Shown here piece by piece: positions 8,366 to 10,503 of a stretch of 10,503 nt of DNA. The DNA lies in contig JAFARM010000225.1 in assembly GCA_019245455.1 (NCBI GenBank), positions 1 to 10,503 of the forward strand. Direction: 5' to 3'. Every line of letters begins with the position of its first letter. Within the stretch, counting starts at the first letter, position 1. The stretch comes from Sphingomonadaceae bacterium (GTDB taxonomy: Bacteria; Pseudomonadota; Alphaproteobacteria; Sphingomonadales; Sphingomonadaceae). The notes under the pieces were generated by a model. The model ran no database searches and was not told the origin of the DNA. It saw only the letters and a program-made list of their open reading frames with translations. The translations under genes and the position numbers were made by a program.

Positions 8366-8799
8366 GTCGGTCTTGAAGCGGGCGGCCATCGCCCTTCCCA
8401 TGCCGGTGGCACCGTCCAAGTCAAGGTCCGCGTCGTACCGCTCCCGGCCAGGTGCAGGCGCAGCGCGTCGGTCGGCAGCCCCGCGCCCAGCCGCTCGGGC
8501 CATTCGATCAGCAGGACGGCGTCGCCGGCCTCCTCGAGTCCCAGCGCCGCCGCCTCGCCGGGCGAATCGAGCCGGTACAGATCGACGTGCCACACGGGCG
8601 GCGTGGTGGGATAGACCTGGACCAGCGTGAAGGTCGGGCTCGGCACCTCGCCCGCCCAGCCGAGGCCGTGCAGCACCGCGCGCGCGAAGGTCGTCTTCCC
8701 CGCCCCGAGGTCGCCCGACAGCGCGACGACGTTACCGGGGCGGAGCAGCGCGGCCAGGACAGCAGCAACCGCCGCGAGTTCTGGCTCGTCGACGATCAT
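8362..8799 (-). CDS. tsaE: TsaE, ATPase of the tRNA threonylcarbamoyladenosine (t6A) complex
   Basis: TsaE (formerly YjeE) is the small P-loop ATPase that binds TsaB-TsaD and powers turnover during t6A synthesis at position 37 of ANN-decoding tRNAs; it is usually essential. The 145-residue size is normal. Walker A GDLGAGKTT lies at 29-37, then the family signatures SPTFTLVQVY (54-63), HVDLYRL (71-77) and LEEAGDAVLLIEWPERL (88-104), the last containing the E-W-P-E motif. The ATG at 8799 lies 16 nt after the ahcY stop and has no close Shine-Dalgarno sequence (a GAGG sits about 13 nt away), so ribosomes may reinitiate from ahcY. The stop overlaps the amgK start as TGA within ATGA. No other t6A gene is in the window. 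The residues after about 125 are variable and carry no recognised domain. Confidence 0.96.
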   Translation of the reverse strand: MIVDEPELAAVAAVLAALLRPGNVVALSGDLGAGKTTFARAVLHGLGWAGEVPSPTFTLVQVYPTTPPVWHVDLYRLDSPGEAAALGLEEAGDAVLLIEWPERLGAGLPTDALRLHLAGSGTTRTLTWTVPPAWEGRWPPASRPT

Positions 8800-8815
8800 C
8801 GCGGCGGAGACGACC

Positions 8816-10225
<1,410 letters not shown>

Positions 10226-10278
10226 AAGGTGCTCCGAATACGATGCGCTGCCCTAGCGGCCGCCACCCTTCCGGGCAA

Positions 10279-10300
10279 GGCATAAGGACATCTTTATATC
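10279..10300. promoter_or_regulatory. AT-rich imperfect palindrome upstream of ahcY, candidate operator
   Basis: Within a GC-rich region this 22-bp element is strikingly AT-rich. On the minus strand the left arm GATATAAAGAT faces a right arm GTCCTTATGCC; 7 of 11 positions are complementary, and the inner eight pair at six. It ends about 54 nt before the ahcY ATG. From memory, ArsR-type SahR/SamR regulators of the methionine cycle in Proteobacteria bind palindromes upstream of ahcY, metK or metF genes, and related alphaproteobacterial sites resemble ATAAAGAT-ATCTTTAT. The symmetry and position are seen; the regulator is inferred and none is encoded here. It could also simply contain the -10 region (TATAAA at 10298-10293). 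Confidence 0.45.
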
Positions 10301-10337
10301 AGGTGCGCCTCCCCGAGTCGCGGCCGCCCCGCGCCGC

Positions 10338-10350
10338 GCAACATTGTTGC
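10338..10350. repeat. Perfect 6-bp inverted repeat (GCAACA-T-TGTTGC)
   Basis: Two perfect 6-bp arms surround a single central base, about 113 nt upstream of the ahcY start and between it and the possible divergent gene. The spacing suits a dimeric DNA-binding protein better than an RNA hairpin, because a one-base loop cannot form. The flanking sequence is less GC-rich than its surroundings. No regulator can be named from the sequence. Confidence 0.4.
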
Positions 10351-10376
10351 AAAGTTGACAAAGGTCGCGCGACGCC

Positions 10377-10392
10377 GGGAGGGGCCCCTCCC
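10377..10392. repeat. Perfect 16-bp GC palindrome (GGGAGGGG/CCCCTCCC)
   Basis: The sequence GGGAGGGGCCCCTCCC is fully self-complementary and lies midway between ahcY and the possible divergent start at 10447. As RNA it could fold only with a short GC loop, and no T-tract follows on either strand, so it is not a convincing terminator. In DNA this GC-rich, a simple palindrome of G and C runs can arise by chance; function is unknown. Confidence 0.35.
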
Positions 10393-10446
10393 CCCGCAGC
10401 GAGGCCGGCGGCACGGCGGCGGGCGATCGAGGGGAGGAGCGTGGTC

Positions 10447-10503
10447 ATGCCGGCCATGCTGACGCAACCGGAGCGTGTAGGACAGGCCTTTTTTCAAGCG
10501 CGC
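10447..10503 (+). CDS. Possible start of a divergent gene, cut by the right edge, unidentified
   Basis: A plus-strand frame opens at ATG 10447 and runs without a stop for 19 codons to the window end (MPAMLTQPERVGQAFFQAR). AGGAG at 10435-10439 stands 7 nt before the ATG, close to ideal spacing, and an upstream TTGACA at 10355-10360 is oriented the same way but lacks a recognisable -10 partner. The gene would be transcribed away from ahcY, sharing the intergenic region with its palindromes. The fragment is too short to recognise a family, and an open frame of this length is easily expected by chance in GC-rich DNA. The well-placed SD is the only real support. Confidence 0.35.
   Translation, partial: MPAMLTQPERVGQAFFQAR

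Noticed and set aside
10226..10330. SAH or SAM-family riboswitch in the ahcY leader
   Set aside because: No conserved core or pseudoknot of the known SAH, SAM-II or SAM/SAH classes could be matched by eye; only a weak CCC-GGAA-GGG stem is present. A covariance-model search would settle it.
10355..10383. TTGACA on the plus strand as a -35 box for the divergent frame
   Set aside because: The position 17 bp downstream reads GGAGGG, with no -10-like hexamer at 16-18 bp, so a sigma-70 promoter is not supported.
10478..10495. T6 run at 10490-10495 as an intrinsic terminator
   Set aside because: The sequence before it forms no more than a tiny AGGCCT palindrome; there is no stem for a terminator on either strand.
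10294..10497. 67-codon minus-strand frame starting at TTG (MKKGLSYTLRLRQ) upstream of ahcY
   Set aside because: It starts at TTG with no SD, is rich in Arg/Pro/His, and runs through the palindromic ahcY leader; no support beyond being open.

Overview
The window is a very GC-rich stretch of bacterial chromosome that reads as an alphaproteobacterium, most likely a sphingomonad. Three things point there: the protein sequences, the alphaproteobacterial form of AddB (no Walker A, no Fe-S cysteines), and the gene order addB-addA-trxA next to tsaE and a MurU/AmgK-type pair. No mobile element, CRISPR array, phage gene, tRNA or rRNA is visible. This is ordinary core-genome territory and I do not see an undescribed defence or accessory system in it.

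Layout: all seven recognisable genes lie on the minus strand. In transcription order (right to left) they are ahcY (S-adenosylhomocysteine hydrolase), tsaE (tRNA t6A synthesis ATPase), an amgK-like sugar kinase, a murU-like nucleotidyltransferase, addB and addA (double-strand-break repair helicase-nuclease), and trxA (thioredoxin, cut by the left edge). Packing is tight: ahcY-tsaE is a 16-nt gap, tsaE/amgK overlap as ATGA, amgK/murU overlap as GTGA, murU-addB is a 19-nt gap, and addB/addA overlap as ATGA. Only addA-trxA has a real gap (about 110 nt). The genes from ahcY to addA could therefore be one transcript with translational coupling, and trxA may have its own start.

Functionally the run joins unrelated housekeeping jobs. 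AhcY clears SAH in the methyl cycle, TsaE helps make t6A on ANN-decoding tRNAs, AmgK and MurU form a two-step peptidoglycan-recycling route (MurNAc to MurNAc-1-P to UDP-MurNAc), and AddA and AddB form one heterodimeric repair enzyme.

The right end (10226-10503) is the ahcY upstream region. It holds three inverted repeats; the one nearest ahcY is an AT-rich imperfect palindrome that could be an operator for a methionine-cycle regulator. At the extreme right a short plus-strand frame with a well-spaced Shine-Dalgarno sequence may be the first codons of a divergent gene.

The points most worth checking are the start of addB, which has no ATG, GTG or TTG where the family's N-terminus begins (a CTG behind a strong SD is the best candidate), and the ahcY upstream palindromes.
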